A program made the position numbers and the translations under genes. Positions 7,804 through 16,896 of a stretch of DNA of 64,000 bases are shown here, piece by piece. The notes beneath the pieces are model-generated. The model ran no database searches, was not told the origin of the DNA, and saw only the letters and a list, made by a program, of their open reading frames with translations. Where the stretch lies: the NCBI RefSeq assembly GCF_029893355.1, contig NZ_JARZAI010000009.1, forward strand, positions 124,001-188,000, written 5' to 3'. Numbering within the stretch: position 1 is the first letter of the stretch; every line of letters begins with the position of its first letter. Origin of the DNA: Kitasatospora sp. MAA4. GTDB lineage: Bacteria > Actinomycetota > Actinomycetes > Streptomycetales > Streptomycetaceae.

Positions 7804-9171
7804 ATGCCGCTCAGCGAGCTGCCCGTGGCGACCGCGGTGATCCGCTCCCGCCGGGTGGTCCTCCCCGACGGCGAGCGCCCCGCCGACGTGCTGGTCCGGG
7901 ACGGGAAGATCGAGCAGATCGCCGCCCACGGCTCGCTGCTGGTCGGCGACGCGCACCTCACCGACCTCGGCGAGGTGGCCCTGCTGCCCGGCCTGGTCGA
8001 CACCCACGTGCACGTCAACGAGCCCGGCCGCACCGAGTGGGAGGGCTTCGCCACCGCCACCCGGGCCGCCGCCGCCGGCGGCGTCACCACCGTCATCGAC
8101 ATGCCGCTGAACTCCATCCCGCCCACCACCACGGTGGCCGGCCTGGACGCCAAGCGGAAGATCGCCGAGGGCCAGGCCTGGGTCGACCTCGGCTTCTGGG
8201 GCGGCGCGATCCCCGGCAACACCGGCGACCTGGAGCCGCTGCACGAGGCCGGCGTCTTCGGCTTCAAGAGCTTCCTGGCCCCCTCCGGCGTGGACGAGTT
8301 CCCGCACGTGGAGGCCGCCGACCTGGAGGCCGCGCTCACCGAGCAGGCCCGGATCGGCGCCCTGGCGATCATCCACGCCGAGGACCCCGCCGTGCTGGAG
8401 GCCGCCCCGCAGCAGCCCGGCACGCACTACCGCGACTTCCTCGCCTCCCGCCCCGACGACGCCGAAGCCGCCGCCGTGGCACGGCTGTTGGACACCGCGC
8501 GGCGCACCGGCGCCCGGGTGCACATCCTGCACGTCTCCTCGGCCGCCGTCCTGCCGCTGCTCGCGCAGGCCCGCGCCGACGGCGTCCAGGTCACCGCGGA
8601 GACCTGCCCGCACTACCTGACGCTGGCGGCCGAGGAGGTCCCGGACGGCGACACGGCCTTCAAGTGCTGTCCGCCGATCCGCGACGAGTCCAACCGCGAC
8701 CTGCTCTGGGCGGCCCTGGCGGCCGGCGAGTTCGTCGCGATCGTCTCCGACCACTCGCCGTCCACGCCGGATCTGAAGCTCCTTCAGAAGTACGGCGGCA
8801 GCGGCGACTTCGCCAAGGCCTGGGGCGGCATCGCCTCCCTCCAGCTGGGCCTGCCGGCCATCTGGACCGAGGCCCGCAAGCGCGGCCACGACCTGTCCGA
8901 CGTGGTCCGCTGGATGTCCGCCGGCCCGGCCTCGCTGGTCGGCCTGACCGGCACCAAGGGCGCCATCGCGGTCGGCCACGACGCCGACCTGGTCGCGTTC
9001 GACCCGGACGGCGAGTTCGCCGTCGACCCGGACGCCCTGCACCACCGCAACCCCGTCACCCCGTACGCCGGCAAGACCCTGACCGGCACCGTGCAGACCA
9101 CCTGGCTGCGCGGCCGCGTGGTGGACGTGGACGCCGAACCGTTCGGCCGGCAGATCCTTCGTACCCGCTGA
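7804..9171 (+). CDS. allB: Allantoinase
   Basis: 455-aa cyclic amidohydrolase opening allantoin to allantoate. Di-metal residues are visible in [14 protein letters not shown] near residue 60, carbamylated-Lys motif [11 protein letters not shown] near 155, HILHVSSA near 245, ETCPHYLTL and the catalytic [13 protein letters not shown] near 320. ATG with GGAGG upstream. It is followed 8 bases later by allantoicase and is probably co-transcribed with it. Length matches bacterial AllB. Confidence 0.96.
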   Translation: MPLSELPVATAVIRSRRVVLPDGERPADVLVRDGKIEQIAAHGSLLVGDAHLTDLGEVALLPGLVDTHVHVNEPGRTEWEGFATATRAAAAGGVTTVIDMPLNSIPPTTTVAGLDAKRKIAEGQAWVDLGFWGGAIPGNTGDLEPLHEAGVFGFKSFLAPSGVDEFPHVEAADLEAALTEQARIGALAIIHAEDPAVLEAAPQQPGTHYRDFLASRPDDAEAAAVARLLDTARRTGARVHILHVSSAAVLPLLAQARADGVQVTAETCPHYLTLAAEEVPDGDTAFKCCPPIRDESNRDLLWAALAAGEFVAIVSDHSPSTPDLKLLQKYGGSGDFAKAWGGIASLQLGLPAIWTEARKRGHDLSDVVRWMSAGPASLVGLTGTKGAIAVGHDADLVAFDPDGEFAVDPDALHHRNPVTPYAGKTLTGTVQTTWLRGRVVDVDAEPFGRQILRTR

Positions 9172-9179
9172 GGAGCGAG

Positions 9180-10445
9180 ATGAGTACCAGTCAGACCCCG
9201 GCCGCTCCCTTCACCGAGCTGGTCAACCTCGCCTCCCGGCTGCTCGGCGCGGGCGTGGTGGCCACCAACGAGGACACCTTCGCCGACGCGGAGAACCTCC
9301 TGGTCGCCAAGGCCGCCGAGTTCCGTGCGCACACCTTCGGCCACAAGGGCCAGATCATGGACGGCTGGGAGAGCAAGCGCCGGCGCGGAGTCAGCGCCGA
9401 GCAGCCGCACCCCACCGACCAGGACCACGACTGGGCGATCGTCCGCCTCGGCGTGGCCGGCCGGATCCACGGCGTGATCGTGGACACCGCGCACTTCACC
9501 GGCAACTACCCGGAGACCGGCTCGGTGCAGGCGGCCTCCATACCCGGCCACCCGTCCGTCGAGGAGCTCGACGCAGCCGAGTGGACCGACCTGGTCCCGC
9601 GCACCGCGTTGCAGGGCGACACCGCCCACGCGTTCGAGGTCCAGGACCCGACCCGCTACACCCACGTCCGGCTGAACATCTGGCCCGACGGCGGCGTGGC
9701 CCGCCTGCGGGTGCACGGCGAGGTGCTGCCCGACCCGCGCGACCTGGACGGCCTCAGCTTCGACCTGGCCGCCCAGGAGTACGGCGGCGTCGCCGAGGCC
9801 GCCTCGGACCGCTACTTCTCCTCCCCGCACAACCTGAACTCTCCGGGCCGCGCCTCCGTCATGGGCGAGGGCTGGGAGACCCGGCGTCGGCGCAACAAGG
9901 CCAACGACTGGGTACAGATCGCCCTGGCCGGGGGCGGCGAGGTCCTGGCCGCCGAGGTGGACACCACCCACTTCGTCGCCAACGCCCCCGGCTGGGCCGA
10001 CCTGGTGGGCTACGACGCCTCCACCGGCGGCGACCCGTCCACTGACGCCGACGGCTGGTTCGAGATCCTGCCGCGCACCCGGCTGCAGCCCGACACCCGT
10101 CACCGGCTGCGCCTGGACGTCGGGCGCCCGGTCACCCACGTCCGGATCAACGTCTACCCGGACGGCGGCCTGGCCCGCCTGCGCCTGACCGGCAGGCTCA
10201 CCGAGGCCGGCCGCGCCGCCCTCGCGCTGCGCTGGTTCAACGCGCTGCCCGCCGCCGAAGCCGTCCAGGCACTCACCGAGGCCGGCCTGGCCGGCGCCGA
10301 GGCGACCACCCTCGCCGCGGCCCGCCCGCTCGCCGCCCCGGCCGACGTCACCGCCGCCGTGACGGCCCTGCAGCCCGCCGACGGCCCCGACGGCACCGAG
10401 ACCTCCCGCCGGGCCGCCGCGATCTGGCGCCTGCTGGGCGTCTGA
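9180..10445 (+). CDS. alc: Allantoicase
   Basis: 421-aa allantoicase hydrolysing allantoate to urea and ureidoglycolate. It shows the duplicated jelly-roll repeat typical of the family: GWESKRRRG...HFTGNYPE...VRLNIWPDGGVARLRVHGE in the first half and GWETRRRRNKANDW...HFVANAPG...VRINVYPDGGLARLRLTG in the second. The C-terminal about 80 residues (from AALALRWFNALPA) resemble an added OHCU-decarboxylase-like helical tail seen in some actinobacteria. ATG at 9180, after GAGGAGCG. Ureidoglycolate lyase is not present here. Confidence 0.94.
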   Translation: MSTSQTPAAPFTELVNLASRLLGAGVVATNEDTFADAENLLVAKAAEFRAHTFGHKGQIMDGWESKRRRGVSAEQPHPTDQDHDWAIVRLGVAGRIHGVIVDTAHFTGNYPETGSVQAASIPGHPSVEELDAAEWTDLVPRTALQGDTAHAFEVQDPTRYTHVRLNIWPDGGVARLRVHGEVLPDPRDLDGLSFDLAAQEYGGVAEAASDRYFSSPHNLNSPGRASVMGEGWETRRRRNKANDWVQIALAGGGEVLAAEVDTTHFVANAPGWADLVGYDASTGGDPSTDADGWFEILPRTRLQPDTRHRLRLDVGRPVTHVRINVYPDGGLARLRLTGRLTEAGRAALALRWFNALPAAEAVQALTEAGLAGAEATTLAAARPLAAPADVTAAVTALQPADGPDGTETSRRAAAIWRLLGV

Positions 10446-10460
10446 CGCTTCCGAAGCGTC
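10444..10460. promoter_or_regulatory. Perfect 8-1-8 palindrome between alc and catalase
   Basis: GACGCTTC-C-GAAGCGTC begins inside the allantoicase stop codon and lies 48 bases before the catalase ATG. The one-base centre and absence of a U tract fit a protein-binding dyad better than a terminator. It may mediate separate (for example peroxide-responsive) control of the catalase; the ligand is unknown. Confidence 0.45.
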
Positions 10461-10507
10461 CTCAATCGTCTCTCCACGCACCGCCTCTCTTTCCGAAGGA
10501 CCGCGCT

Positions 10508-11968
10508 ATGTCCAAGATCCTGACCACCGAGTCCGGCGCGCCGATCGCCGACAACCAGAACTCGGCCTCCGCCGGCGAGTACGGCCCGCTGCTCATCCAG
10601 GACCAGCAGCTGCTGGAGAAGCTCGCGCGCTTCAACCGCGAGCGCATCCCGGAGCGCGTGGTGCACGCCCGCGGCTCGGGCGCGTACGGCTACTTCGAGG
10701 TCACCGACGAGGTCTCGCAGTTCACCCGCGCCAACTTCCTTGCCTCGGTGGGCAAGCGCACCGAGGTCTTCCTGCGCTTCTCCACCGTCGCGGGCAACCT
10801 CGGCTCCAGCGACGCGGTGCGTGACCCCCGCGGCTTCGCGCTGAAGTTCTACACCGAAGAGGGCAACTACGACCTCGTCGGCAACAACACCCCGGTGTTC
10901 TTCATCAAGGACCCGATCAAGTTCCCCGACTTCATCCACTCGCAGAAGCGTGACCCCTTCACCGGGGTCCAGGAAGCCGACAACGTCTGGGACTTCTGGG
11001 CGCACTCGCCGGCCTCCACCCACCAGATCACCTGGCTCTTCGGCGACCGCGGCATCCCGGCCTCGTACCGCCACATGAACGGCTACGGCTCGCACACCTA
11101 CCAGTGGGTCAACGAGGCGGGCGAGGCCTTCTGGGTCAAGTACCACTTCAAGACCAACCAGGGCATCCGCTCGCTGGACGGCGACCAGTCCGCCGAGGTG
11201 CTGGGCGCGGACGCCGACAGCCACCAGCGTGACCTGCACCAGGCCATCGAGCGCGGTGTGTTCCCGTCCTGGACCCTCTACGTCCAGCTGATGCCGGTGG
11301 CCGAGGCGGCCGACTACCGCTTCAACCCGTTCGACCTCACCAAGGTCTGGCCGCACAGCGACTACCCGCTGCAGAAGGTCGGCCGCCTGGTTCTCAACAA
11401 GAACCCGGAGAACGTGTTCGCCGACGTCGAGCAGTCCGCCTTCTCGCCGAACAACTTCGTGCCCGGCATCGGCGCGTCGCCCGACAAGATGCTCCAGGGC
11501 CGGCTCTTCGCCTACGCGGACGCCCAGCGCTACCGCCTCGGCGTCAACCACACCCTGCTCGCCGTCAACGCCCCCAAGGCGACCGAGGCGAACAACTACG
11601 GCCGCGACGGCCTCTCGGCCGTCAACAAGTCCGGCCGCGGCAAGAACTACGAGCCCAACTCGTACGACGGCCCCGCCCAGACCGACAACGCGCTGTCCGC
11701 GCCGGTGGCCCTGAACGGCCACACCGGCACGTACACCACCCCCGCGCACACCAAGGACGACGACTTCTTCCAGGCGGGCGAGCTGTTCCGCCTGATGTCG
11801 GCCGGTGAGCAGGAGCGCCTGATCAACAACATCGCGGGCTTCCTCGCCCAGGTGACGCGCGACGACATCGTCGAGAAGAACCTCGCACACTTCCACGCGG
11901 CCGACGAGAACTACGGTCGCCGCCTGGAGGCCGCCGTCGCCAAGCTCCGCGCCGGCGACGAGGGCTGA
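10508..11968 (+). CDS. katA: Monofunctional haem catalase
   Basis: 486-aa clade 3 small-subunit catalase converting H2O2 to water and oxygen. Catalytic His in RVVHARGSGAYGYFEV near residue 53, the conserved FSTVAGNLGSSDAVRDPRGFA..FYTEEGNYDLVGNNTPVFF block, and the haem-ligand Tyr in GRLFAYADAQRYRLG near 340 are all visible. GAAGGA precedes the ATG. Its place directly after allantoicase suggests dedicated removal of peroxide from uricase. In several streptomycetes this locus instead carries malate synthase near allB/alc. Confidence 0.95.
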   Translation: MSKILTTESGAPIADNQNSASAGEYGPLLIQDQQLLEKLARFNRERIPERVVHARGSGAYGYFEVTDEVSQFTRANFLASVGKRTEVFLRFSTVAGNLGSSDAVRDPRGFALKFYTEEGNYDLVGNNTPVFFIKDPIKFPDFIHSQKRDPFTGVQEADNVWDFWAHSPASTHQITWLFGDRGIPASYRHMNGYGSHTYQWVNEAGEAFWVKYHFKTNQGIRSLDGDQSAEVLGADADSHQRDLHQAIERGVFPSWTLYVQLMPVAEAADYRFNPFDLTKVWPHSDYPLQKVGRLVLNKNPENVFADVEQSAFSPNNFVPGIGASPDKMLQGRLFAYADAQRYRLGVNHTLLAVNAPKATEANNYGRDGLSAVNKSGRGKNYEPNSYDGPAQTDNALSAPVALNGHTGTYTTPAHTKDDDFFQAGELFRLMSAGEQERLINNIAGFLAQVTRDDIVEKNLAHFHAADENYGRRLEAAVAKLRAGDEG

Positions 11969-12000
11969 CCCCCTCTCCAGTCTCTCTGACGAACCCTCAG

Positions 12001-12038
12001 ACGTGCTCCTCCCCCGCTGCTTTGGGGGAGGGGCACGT
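12001..12038 (+). terminator. Strong intrinsic-type terminator after catalase
   Basis: A continuous 15-bp stem (12001-12015 with 12024-12038, one G-U pair) and an 8-base loop 33 bases after the catalase stop, followed by a modest T-containing stretch (CGTCATGTTTCC). It closes the hyi-to-catalase transcription region. Confidence 0.8.
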
Positions 12039-12075
12039 CGTCATGTTTCCGGCTCGCTCCCTCTGGTAATGCTCC

Positions 12076-12087
12076 TGGCATATGCCA
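12076..12087. promoter_or_regulatory. Palindrome TGGCATATGCCA upstream of the IclR gene
   Basis: A perfect 12-bp palindrome 104 bases before the IclR-family start. It does not resemble the TCAACA-N3-TGTTGA sites, so it is either a site for another regulator or an unrelated dyad; autoregulation cannot be decided from sequence. Confidence 0.35.
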
Positions 12088-12191
12088 TTCGCTCAATACC
12101 CGTCACCTGCGGGAATCTCTCCCGACCAGGGGGTGCAGAGGGCGCGCGATGGATAGTCTGAGGGTGGTACCAGGAGCGGAAAGGGGAGGCC

Positions 12192-12971
12192 ATGCCGGCA
12201 CGCGGCCAAGGTCGTCAGATCATGCTCGACCAGGGTGAGTCCGGACCGCACGCCGCTCTGCGGCGCGCCCTGCGCCTGCTGGAGGTCGCGGACCGCCACT
12301 CCGGAGGTGCCGCCTTCGGGGACTTCGTCCGGGAGACCGGCCTGCCCGCCACCACCGTCAGGGAGTTGATCGCGATCCTCGCAGCCGAGGGCTACCTCCA
12401 GGCGCTCGACGGCGGCTGGGTGCTCGGCGGTACGTTCGCGATGCTCGGGCAGTCCAACCGGGAGCAGCTGATCCGGATCAGGCTCAACCACAAGCTCGCC
12501 GAACTGCGCGACGAGCTCGGCGCAGCCGTCTACTTCAGCCGCTACTACGACGGCGAGCTGACGGTCGAGGCAGTCGCCTTCGACGAGACCGCGCCCGCCG
12601 TGCACGAGTGGGTGGACTTCAAGGCGACGGCGCACGCCAGCGCGATCGGCAAGTGCCTGCTGAGCCAGCTCGACCACGACGGCCGCCTCGACCACCTCTC
12701 CCGCCACCCGATTGCCCGGCTCACCTCACGCACCATCACCGACACCGAGCAGCTGATGCACCGCCTGGAGCGCCAGCCCGCCACCATGCCGGTCCTCGAC
12801 CTCCAGGAGTACGCCCTCGGCACCGTCTGCGCCGCCGTCCCCGTCACAGCGGGCGACACCGTCGGCTGCCTCGCCATGTCCCTCCCCGCCGACAACGCCC
12901 ACCGCCTGCGCGCCGCAGCCGAGTTGCTCGCGGAGCGGGCCGCGCCGCTGATGCTGGCGATGGCCGTCTGA
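12192..12971 (+). CDS. IclR-family transcriptional regulator (AllR-like)
   Basis: 259-aa regulator. N-terminal winged HTH (residues about 20-80: LRRALRLLEVADRH..FGDFVRETGLPATTVRELIAILAAEGYLQ) followed by the IclR effector domain (RIRLNHKLAELRDELGAAVYFSRY..HASAIGKCLLSQL..VAAVPVTAGDTVGCLAMSLP). AGGGGAGG precedes the ATG. In S. coelicolor an IclR-type protein, AllR, represses allantoin catabolism from an equivalent position, so this gene is the best candidate to read the inverted repeats at 3488, 4337 and 7733. Ligand (an allantoin metabolite or glyoxylate) is inference. Confidence 0.85.
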   Translation: MPARGQGRQIMLDQGESGPHAALRRALRLLEVADRHSGGAAFGDFVRETGLPATTVRELIAILAAEGYLQALDGGWVLGGTFAMLGQSNREQLIRIRLNHKLAELRDELGAAVYFSRYYDGELTVEAVAFDETAPAVHEWVDFKATAHASAIGKCLLSQLDHDGRLDHLSRHPIARLTSRTITDTEQLMHRLERQPATMPVLDLQEYALGTVCAAVPVTAGDTVGCLAMSLPADNAHRLRAAAELLAERAAPLMLAMAV

Positions 12972-13153
12972 GCGCAGCTTCCGGGACCGACACCGCGCAG
13001 GTCGACACCGGCCGCCGACAGAGCACCGGGTTGCGGGCGGTCGGCTCAGCTGCCTAGCGTGGTTGCGTGGGGAGGAGAAAACCGCCGGGCAGGTCGGTGT
13101 CGTGGGGCATCCCGCCGAACTCACTCCTGCCCGCCGGAGAAAGGGCCATAACG

Positions 13154-13534
13154 ATGGAGGCGAGGGTTGCCCGGGCTCTGCTGGACCGGCACTGGGCCGC
13201 ATCGAACAGCGGTGACGCGGACGCGGAACACGACATCTACGCCGACGACGTCATCGTCGAGTACCCGCAGTCCGGCGAGGTCATCCGCGGCAGGAGCAAC
13301 ATCCAGGCACTGCGTACCCAACATCCCGCGGTCCGGACCTTCACCGTGCGCAGGATCCTCGGAGCCGGCGATCTCTGGGTGACCGAATTCGTGCTCACCT
13401 ATGACGGCAAGCCCACGCAGACGGTGAGCATCATGGAGTTCTCGGCAGGACGCGTGGTGAGGGAGACGCAGTACTTCGCGGACCCGTTCGACCCGCCGGC
13501 CTGGCGGTCGCAGTGGGTCGAACCTGGGGAGTGA
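13154..13534 (+). CDS. SnoaL/NTF2-like protein
   Basis: 126-aa alpha+beta-barrel (NTF2-like) protein. The pattern LLDRHWAASNSGDADAEHDIYADDVIVEYPQSGEVIRGRSNIQ.. and the FSAGRVVRETQYFADPFDPPAWRSQW tail are typical of SnoaL/DUF4440 proteins, which include small isomerases, dehydratases and ligand-binding proteins. ATG at 13154 is preferred over upstream in-frame starts because GAGAAAGG precedes it and the fold begins there. It stands alone; function cannot be assigned. Confidence 0.75.
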   Translation: MEARVARALLDRHWAASNSGDADAEHDIYADDVIVEYPQSGEVIRGRSNIQALRTQHPAVRTFTVRRILGAGDLWVTEFVLTYDGKPTQTVSIMEFSAGRVVRETQYFADPFDPPAWRSQWVEPGE

Positions 13535-13628
13535 TCCGCCAGTGGGGCTGATGTCTCACGGAGCCCGCGCGGTCCGCGTCCGCGAAGGCCCCCCTGTATC
13601 GCCGCAGCTTCGCGCGCAGGCGTGTCCT

Positions 13629-14198
13629 TCAGAAACGGCTGCGGAGGGCCGCATCCAGATCGCGGAGCAGTTCCCCGACGCGGCCTCCACCAGAAGGTGC
13701 TGCGGGGTAGCGCCTGAGCACGTCAACGAGGACTGGTGCCGCCCGCCGGCGAGCTTGCTCAATGTGATCAGCACCGACATCTCGATCATTGCCCGCCGTA
13801 AGTTCAGCCGCTCTCGCCGCGTGGGCGGTTGCCCCCAGGATGTGCTTCACCTGGTGAGCGTCGGCCAGTGGATGCAGGTACGCAGCGGATGCCGCGCACA
13901 TCGCTGCTCGCGCTGCATCGCCTGCGGCTGCGGTGCCTGCGTCGCGTGCAGCCTTGTGCGCCGCCCACCCGGTATCGCGCAGTAACCTCCCCCGTTCGCC
14001 ACCTCGAGCGAACGTCCACGCGGCGTTGATCGCGTCGCGAGGCCGCGAGTCGGCCGGGTGTGCTCTCTCAAAGATCTCCAGGACCTCCTGCGCGCTCTCG
14101 GCGGCATAACTGGTGACCTCACGAAGGTCCTGCCTGCTCAGAATGATCTCGCCGGTTTCGTTGACCACGGGCTGCATCCTGGTCCACCGCACTGGCAC
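13629..14198 (-). CDS. Imm5-like putative immunity protein
   Basis: About 189-aa soluble all-helical, Ala-rich protein. LREVTSYAAESAQEVLEIFE..HPADSRPRDAINAAWTFARGG.R..LRDTGWAAHKAARDA..AAGDAARAAMCAASAAYLHPLADAHQVKHILGATAHAARAAEL matches the family named putative immunity protein (Imm-5-like), sometimes mislabelled exonuclease SbcC. Start is uncertain: GTG 14198 or ATG 14177. No polymorphic toxin or secretion gene lies next to it, so it is an orphan in this window. Confidence 0.7.
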   Translation of the reverse strand: MPVRWTRMQPVVNETGEIILSRQDLREVTSYAAESAQEVLEIFERAHPADSRPRDAINAAWTFARGGERGRLLRDTGWAAHKAARDAGTAAAGDAARAAMCAASAAYLHPLADAHQVKHILGATAHAARAAELTAGNDRDVGADHIEQARRRAAPVLVDVLRRYPAAPSGGGRVGELLRDLDAALRSRF

Positions 14199-14286
14199 AC
14201 CGCCACTCAGCTACATGTGTTCTGCGTCAGCGTCCGGCATCCCGGTCGCCGAGCTGTCGTCATGACCGGACGGCGACCCCGACTTC

Positions 14287-14865
14287 CTACCTCAGGTAGG
14301 TCTGCTGCCACTCGATCGAGGTCATGGTCAGCGCCGCCTCGGCGAGGGCCTGCGCGGAAGCGGTCTTCAACTTGCTGATGCTGGAGTCGATCCAGGGCTG
14401 CACGTTCTGGTAGCCCTGCTCGCGGTACTCGACGGCCTGGACCAGGCATTCGAGCTTGTCCGCGTCATGCGCGCAGACCACCTCAAGGCTGCTGCCGTGC
14501 TCGTACTCCTCAACGATCCGCTGGACACCCGAGACCACGGACGGGTGCGAGGACGACACCTGGTCGGCGGTCACGCTCTCGTTGGACGCCGCTTCGAGGT
14601 ACCGCCGGCCGATGTGCGGGATGTCGCTGACACGGGTCTCCTGCGTGTCGTGGAAGAGGCAGAGCAGCGCCACCTTCGCTGGATCCGCTCCCTCCATCAT
14701 CGCCAGCACGGCCCCGACGATCCCGGTCCTGAAGGAGTGCTCGGCAATCGTCTCCGGATCCTTCACCCCGGCGATCCACCAGCCAGACCGCTTGGCCCGC
14801 TTGAGCATCCCCATCTCCAGCAGGAACCCTGCGGTGCCCTTCGCCTGCTCCGTCTCGTCCGACAT
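14287..14865 (-). CDS. HD-domain hydrolase (YfbR/5'-deoxynucleotidase-like)
   Basis: 192-aa metal-dependent phosphohydrolase. The HD signature is present in order: AEHSFRTG (His), LFHDTQETRVSD (HD pair) and AHDADKLE (Asp), typical of the YfbR/YGK1 group acting on deoxynucleoside monophosphates. ATG at 14865 has GGAGG 7 bases upstream; the open frame before it lacks such a site. Third in a leftward TPR regulator-NUDIX-HD set, so a nucleotide-cleaning role with the NUDIX enzyme is plausible but not shown. Confidence 0.85.
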   Translation of the reverse strand: MSDETEQAKGTAGFLLEMGMLKRAKRSGWWIAGVKDPETIAEHSFRTGIVGAVLAMMEGADPAKVALLCLFHDTQETRVSDIPHIGRRYLEAASNESVTADQVSSSHPSVVSGVQRIVEEYEHGSSLEVVCAHDADKLECLVQAVEYREQGYQNVQPWIDSSISKLKTASAQALAEAALTMTSIEWQQTYLR

Positions 14866-14903
14866 CTGGTGCCTCCAGTCAATCCCTTGGCCGGGCAGGT
14901 CGT

Positions 14904-15416
14904 TCACCAACCGGCGTACCCGTCGCGAAGGTAGCGCGGACGCCCATCCGTGAGCGCCTGCATCGCCGCGTCGAACCGGGGTTGAAGCCTCGACCGCAGC
15001 TGCGCGCGGACCTCGGCGGCTGGCGTGAAGACGGCTTCGGACAGCTCGTGGTCGTGCGGCCGGACCGCAGCCGCCTGGGCCTCAGTGAGCGTGCCGCCGT
15101 CGAAGACGAAGGCCAGCTGATCGTCCCAAGGGCCGTGCGGAGAAACCCAGTCCACGACCAGCAGCCCTCGCAGTTCCACGCGAAGCCCGAGCTCCTCGCG
15201 CAGCTCGCGCGCTGCCGCCTCGTCCGGCGGCTCGTTGGCCTCCGCCATCCCGCCGGGGAGGTCCCAACCCTCCTTGTAGGTCGGGTTGACGATCAGCACC
15301 CGCCCCTGGGGATCGCGGAGGATCACATCAGCCGCCACGCGCTTCCGGGCCTGGCGCGCGTTGCCCTCGGCCAGGTAGGCGTTCCAGGCCGCGGGGTCAG
15401 CGGGTGTCGGCCTCAT
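14904..15416 (-). CDS. NUDIX hydrolase
   Basis: 170-aa NUDIX hydrolase. The box GGMAEANEPPDEAAARELREELGL fits GX5EX7REUXEEXGU with all metal-binding residues kept; flanking strands RVAADVILRDPQGRVLIVNPTYKEGWDLP precede it. Start ATG overlaps the stop of the upstream regulator (ATGA). Substrate, a nucleoside diphosphate linked to X, cannot be read. The HD hydrolase follows by 38 bases. Confidence 0.9.
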   Translation of the reverse strand: MRPTPADPAAWNAYLAEGNARQARKRVAADVILRDPQGRVLIVNPTYKEGWDLPGGMAEANEPPDEAAARELREELGLRVELRGLLVVDWVSPHGPWDDQLAFVFDGGTLTEAQAAAVRPHDHELSEAVFTPAAEVRAQLRSRLQPRFDAAMQALTDGRPRYLRDGYAGW

Positions 15417-16771
15417 GATGAACCTCCCCGAGAGGGCGGGACGATGTCGGCGAGCAGAAGCATCCTCGTCCTGCGCGCGTCGTCGAATAGTGCCAGGTAT
15501 TCCCGCACGGGTGTATACCCGAGGTGCTGCTCAAGCAGCCGACGAAGGTCGTCGAGCTGACGGACGACACGAATCGAACCGAGCGAGGCGCAGGTGGCCA
15601 GGAGCTGGTGGCCGACACCTACGGCGGAGCCCAGGTCCTTCCGCTTGGCATGAATGCGCGCGAGAGTGATTCTGGACAGAGCCAGCGAGCGTGCTCGACT
15701 CTCTTCGCGCAAGGCTACTGCGTGCTCGGCACGGCCAAATGCGGTGTCGAGTCGGCCCAGGTCCTGATAGGCGAGTGCCGACTCGCTTGCGAGAGTGGCT
15801 TCGTCGAACGGGCTCAGCCATGGGTGAGCGTCCTGCGCCCGCTCGGTGAGCGCGTGCTCGGCTTTCCCCAAAGCACGCTCTGCGGCTGTAATTTGCCCTG
15901 TGGCAGCCAGTGCCCTTGCCTGCATCGTGTGGAGGCGGGCTGACAGGCTGGGCAGATGCGGTCCACCACGGGAGAAATCGAGCCCTGCCAGGGCCCAGTG
16001 CGCTGCCTCTGCCGCATCATCGGTCTGCAACGCCAAATGGCTCGTGCTTGCAGCGATATGAGCAGCCAACGGGAAATCCCCCGAGGCCCGAGCGAGTGGC
16101 AGTGCGCGAGCGAAATGCTGGTGAGCAAGGTCGTCGATGCCGCTATCGTGCGCCATCCAACCAGCCATCTCTGTAAGAGCTGCTGCCGCTGCGAACACCT
16201 GCGGTCCACTTGCGATATTTACCAGGCGAGGTGCCACCTGACTGGAGAGGTGATGCACGACCGCGCCGTACAGGCGACCGCCCCCGCTCTGACGGTCGGC
16301 GTGTCGGAAGGCATCCATAGCCGTGAGGTCGTCGGCGTCCGCCGTGGCTCCTGAAGCGGGGAACTGGCGTGGGGACGTGGCTGGCTGCTCCCAAGGCCGT
16401 CGGGCGAGCCCCAGCAGTTGGCCCGGGATGTGGAAGGCATCGGCGATCTGTTCGAACATCGTCAGTTTCTCGACCCGTGTCCGGCCGTTCATGTAGTCGT
16501 AGAGCCGACCCTGAGTGATCTCGACTGCGCCAGCGATCCGCCTGGTGCTGGCACCTCGAAGTTGGAGCAGTCGGAAGATCCTTCCCATGTCGCGATCCCT
16601 ACACGCGGACAACAGGCGTTCGTCATCAAGAAGACCGGCGATGATCTCTCGTAGATCAGGCTGACGCTCCGACAAGTCAGCTCCTCTGAAAGCGTTTTCT
16701 CGATGATAGGTCCCGTGGCTCTCTGGCGACTCCAAGTTGAGGTCACTGCTGTGGAGTCCCCGAGCCTCCAC
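15413..16771 (-). CDS. XRE-type HTH regulator with TPR-like C-terminus
   Basis: 452-aa regulator. The HTH is at about residues 70-130 (LQLRGASTRRIAGAVEITQGRLYDYMNGRTRVEKLTMFEQIADAFHIPG), followed by a long all-helical region of tetratricopeptide-like repeats (from about 190). Such one-component proteins are common in Streptomyces, often beside small metabolic or signalling genes. It overlaps the NUDIX gene by ATGA. The first 50 residues are poorly conserved in character, so the true start may be downstream of 16771. Codon bias is weaker than in the core genes. Confidence 0.8.
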   Translation of the reverse strand: MEARGLHSSDLNLESPESHGTYHRENAFRGADLSERQPDLREIIAGLLDDERLLSACRDRDMGRIFRLLQLRGASTRRIAGAVEITQGRLYDYMNGRTRVEKLTMFEQIADAFHIPGQLLGLARRPWEQPATSPRQFPASGATADADDLTAMDAFRHADRQSGGGRLYGAVVHHLSSQVAPRLVNIASGPQVFAAAAALTEMAGWMAHDSGIDDLAHQHFARALPLARASGDFPLAAHIAASTSHLALQTDDAAEAAHWALAGLDFSRGGPHLPSLSARLHTMQARALAATGQITAAERALGKAEHALTERAQDAHPWLSPFDEATLASESALAYQDLGRLDTAFGRAEHAVALREESRARSLALSRITLARIHAKRKDLGSAVGVGHQLLATCASLGSIRVVRQLDDLRRLLEQHLGYTPVREYLALFDDARRTRMLLLADIVPPSRGGSS

Positions 16772-16896
16772 CGGACCTCGTTGACTGACTAAGCCCCCGG
16801 AAGGTGGCCGATCTGATCCCCAACTGCAATTGGACCTGTGGTAGCTGCGGCAAGTAGTAGGCCTGCGTACATCAGTTCAACCCTGAGGAGTCCACC

